Shown here piece after piece: positions 5,563 to 6,465 of a stretch of 6,465 nucleotides of DNA. The stretch is taken from assembly GCA_024278715.1 (NCBI GenBank), contig JAJRSN010000317.1, forward strand, positions 1 to 6,465, read 5' to 3'. The notes beneath the pieces were generated by a model. The model had not been told where the DNA came from. It did no database searches and was given only the letters and a program-made list of their open reading frames with translations. The position numbers and the translations under genes are program-made. Each line of letters begins with the position of its first letter. Positions within the stretch are counted from its first letter, which is position 1. This stretch comes from Calditrichota bacterium (GTDB taxonomy: Bacteria > Calditrichota > Calditrichia > Calditrichales > Calditrichaceae).

Positions 5563-6198
5563 TTACAACTCTCCGACGGTTCGATTGTTAATGGGTTGCC
5601 AATTTTCAAAAACGGACAATGGTTCGGAACAGACGACTGTTTTTTGCTCGTCCCGGTAACAGTGCATTGTAAAGTAGGGCGCGTCTTCGTTGAACAGGCT
5701 GAAAACAACAGCTTTATCGGAAGAAGCGAGAATAAAATTCATGGCGCGAATGTATTCGGAGCGGTTTTCGATGATTTGCGTTCCTTTTTGTACAGCCTGC
5801 AACAGATTGCCCTTGTAAAAGCGCATAATAAAGTTAAAGATTTTTTCCGCTCCGATGCGTCCCTGCTCCTTAATTCGAACGCCGTGCAGTTCTCCGTTAA
5901 AAACAAATACCAAATCGTTTTGCACAAACGGCATATTGTTCTCAATGGTTATGCCCTGATCCCGAAAAGCGCTGCGGGCGTGAACCAAAAGTAAGGAAGT
6001 TTTGCCGAATTGAGACAGATCGTCTTCCCATACGGGATTGATATTTTTGTAAATCTTCCAGGAATTTTCATCCCAACAGGCGCATCCCCAGCCGTGTCCC
6101 TGATATTCCTTGCTGTTTTTCACCATTTCGGCAAAAGAGCGCAAAAACGGCTGCGCTTCAAACGGTGTTTTGGATTTAACGTACAAAATTCGACACAT
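5563..6198 (-). CDS. Class II glutamine amidotransferase domain protein
   Basis: This 211-residue Ntn-type glutaminase domain should release ammonia from glutamine through an N-terminal cysteine. I chose the ATG at 6198 because it gives Met-Cys-Arg (MCRILYVKS), placing the catalytic Cys at position 2 for exposure after Met removal. The longer GTG start at 6216 would bury it. Landmarks: GHGWGCACW (34-42), VHARSA (72-77) with the glutamine-binding Arg R75, NNMPF (87-91), FNGELHG (100-106) for the oxyanion Asn/Gly pair, and VVCSEPL (188-194). This is a lone domain of YafJ/GAT-6-like size with no synthetase partner fused. Its stop is one base from the lysZ start, so it is co-translated with the pathway genes. 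Its acceptor is unknown; a link to LysW-bound intermediates is inferred from position only. Confidence 0.85.
   Translation of the reverse strand: MCRILYVKSKTPFEAQPFLRSFAEMVKNSKEYQGHGWGCACWDENSWKIYKNINPVWEDDLSQFGKTSLLLVHARSAFRDQGITIENNMPFVQNDLVFVFNGELHGVRIKEQGRIGAEKIFNFIMRFYKGNLLQAVQKGTQIIENRSEYIRAMNFILASSDKAVVFSLFNEDAPYFTMHCYRDEQKTVVCSEPLSVFENWQPINNRTVGEL
5569..5574 (-). promoter_or_regulatory. lysZ: Ribosome binding site fixing the lysZ start
   Basis: GGAGAG on the - strand lies 7 nt before the ATG at 5561, inside the last codons of the amidotransferase gene. It supports the short lysZ start over the upstream ATG at 5708. Confidence 0.65.
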
Positions 6199-6230
6199 AG
6201 TTTTTTCTGATGTCACTCTCTCTTTTTTTC

Positions 6231-6289
6231 CAAACCGACGATAAATAATTTTTAGAATTCGTTACTGCGTCGCGCGTAGAAGCGGTTTG
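6231..6289. other. Inverted repeat in the reductase-amidotransferase spacer
   Basis: CAAACCG (6231-6237) and CGGTTTG (6283-6289) are perfect 7-bp arms 45 bp apart, with possible inner CGACG/CGTCG pairing. They lie in the 124-bp gap between the reductase stop and the amidotransferase start, which otherwise holds no open frame. The gap might contain an internal promoter or a processing site, but nothing decisive is visible. Confidence 0.25.
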
Positions 6290-6322
6290 TTTCTAATCAA
6301 AATGCCGCGGCGTCGATTCCCG

Positions 6323-6465
6323 TTAAATCGGATGAAGTCCGGGGAACTCAAGCGCCGTTGTTTCCGCCAACCCATGCATGATGTTAAACGCCTGAACCGC
6401 CTGCCCCGCGGCGCCCTTCATCAAATTATCGATCGCGCTAATTACTACAAGGCGTCCGGTACGCG
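6323..6465 (-). CDS. argC: ArgC/LysY-type semialdehyde-forming reductase, C-terminal end (partial)
   Basis: The last 46 residues of a protein continuing beyond the right edge are visible. The stretch SAIDNLMKGAAGQAVQAFNI is the strongly conserved C-terminal motif of N-acetyl-gamma-glutamyl-phosphate reductase and its LysW-pathway counterpart LysY: (A/T)-(I/V)-DNL-KGAAGQA-QN-N. It is followed by MHGLAETTALEFPGLHPI, the usual G(L)PE..GL...P end. The enzyme reduces the acyl phosphate made by the kinase to the semialdehyde with NADPH, directly between LysZ and LysJ in the pathway. The tail cannot separate ArgC from LysY; the LysZ-type neighbour favours the LysW-dependent form. The stop is 124 bp before the amidotransferase start. 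Confidence 0.88.
   Translation of the reverse strand, partial: RTGRLVVISAIDNLMKGAAGQAVQAFNIMHGLAETTALEFPGLHPI

Noticed and set aside
5562..5708. Upstream extension of lysZ (start at 5708, 312 residues)
   Set aside because: The extra 49 residues overlap the amidotransferase coding region, have no family similarity and lack the ribosome site seen before 5561.
5404..5994. 196-residue + strand frame
   Set aside because: It is antisense to both lysZ and the amidotransferase, which have unmistakable family motifs in the other direction.
6199..6216. GTG start of the amidotransferase at 6216
   Set aside because: It would add six residues before the catalytic cysteine, which must be N-terminal in this enzyme class.
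1..6465. CRISPR array, tRNA or rRNA genes
   Set aside because: There are no short regularly spaced repeats with unique spacers, and no cloverleaf or rRNA-like sequence was recognised. The three repeats are long and separated by genes.

Overview
The window joins two unlike stretches of DNA. Bases 1 to about 3,320 are AT-rich (about 30% G+C in a sampled line) with all genes on the + strand, and look like accessory DNA. Bases 3,607 to 6,465 are much richer in G+C (about 47-63% in sampled lines), lie on the - strand, and form a compact biosynthetic operon. The LysW-type amino-acid carrier pathway and the base composition suggest a bacterium outside Proteobacteria and Firmicutes, possibly of the FCB group (Calditrichota or a relative). 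That placement is an inference and weakly held.

Accessory region, left to right: the broken N-terminal end of a transposase (IS1182-like by its motif); element A; a Phd/YefM-family antitoxin and its RelE/ParE-family toxin, the toxin carrying an in-frame TAA; element B; a 289-residue all-helical protein resembling DUF5677/HEPN-like proteins; element C; and a six-transmembrane voltage-gated potassium channel. Elements A, B and C are three direct copies of one repeat family (about 228, 345 and 299 bp). Each begins AAAATAAG..TTAAA.ATCG and ends CGAGGTTTARGG..TA. The two ends are imperfect inverted repeats of each other, and the body holds further inverted repeats. Every element sits immediately before a gene, and C starts one base after the preceding stop codon. 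The layout is therefore repeat-gene-repeat-gene-repeat-gene, like a cassette array. No integrase or intact transposase is visible, and the ends do not match the canonical attC core sites.

Biosynthetic region, read on the - strand: the C-terminus of an ArgC/LysY-type reductase, a class II glutamine amidotransferase, a LysZ-type [LysW]-aminoadipate/glutamate kinase, and an ArgD/LysJ-type class III aminotransferase. The last three are nearly contiguous (1-nt gap, then a 4-nt overlap) and probably co-translated. The kinase phosphorylates the carrier-bound substrate, the reductase makes the semialdehyde and the aminotransferase converts it to the amine, giving lysine and/or ornithine precursors. 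LysW and LysX are not in the window. The amidotransferase has no assigned step in this pathway.

The two parts meet tail to tail in a 287-bp intergenic stretch at 3,320-3,606.
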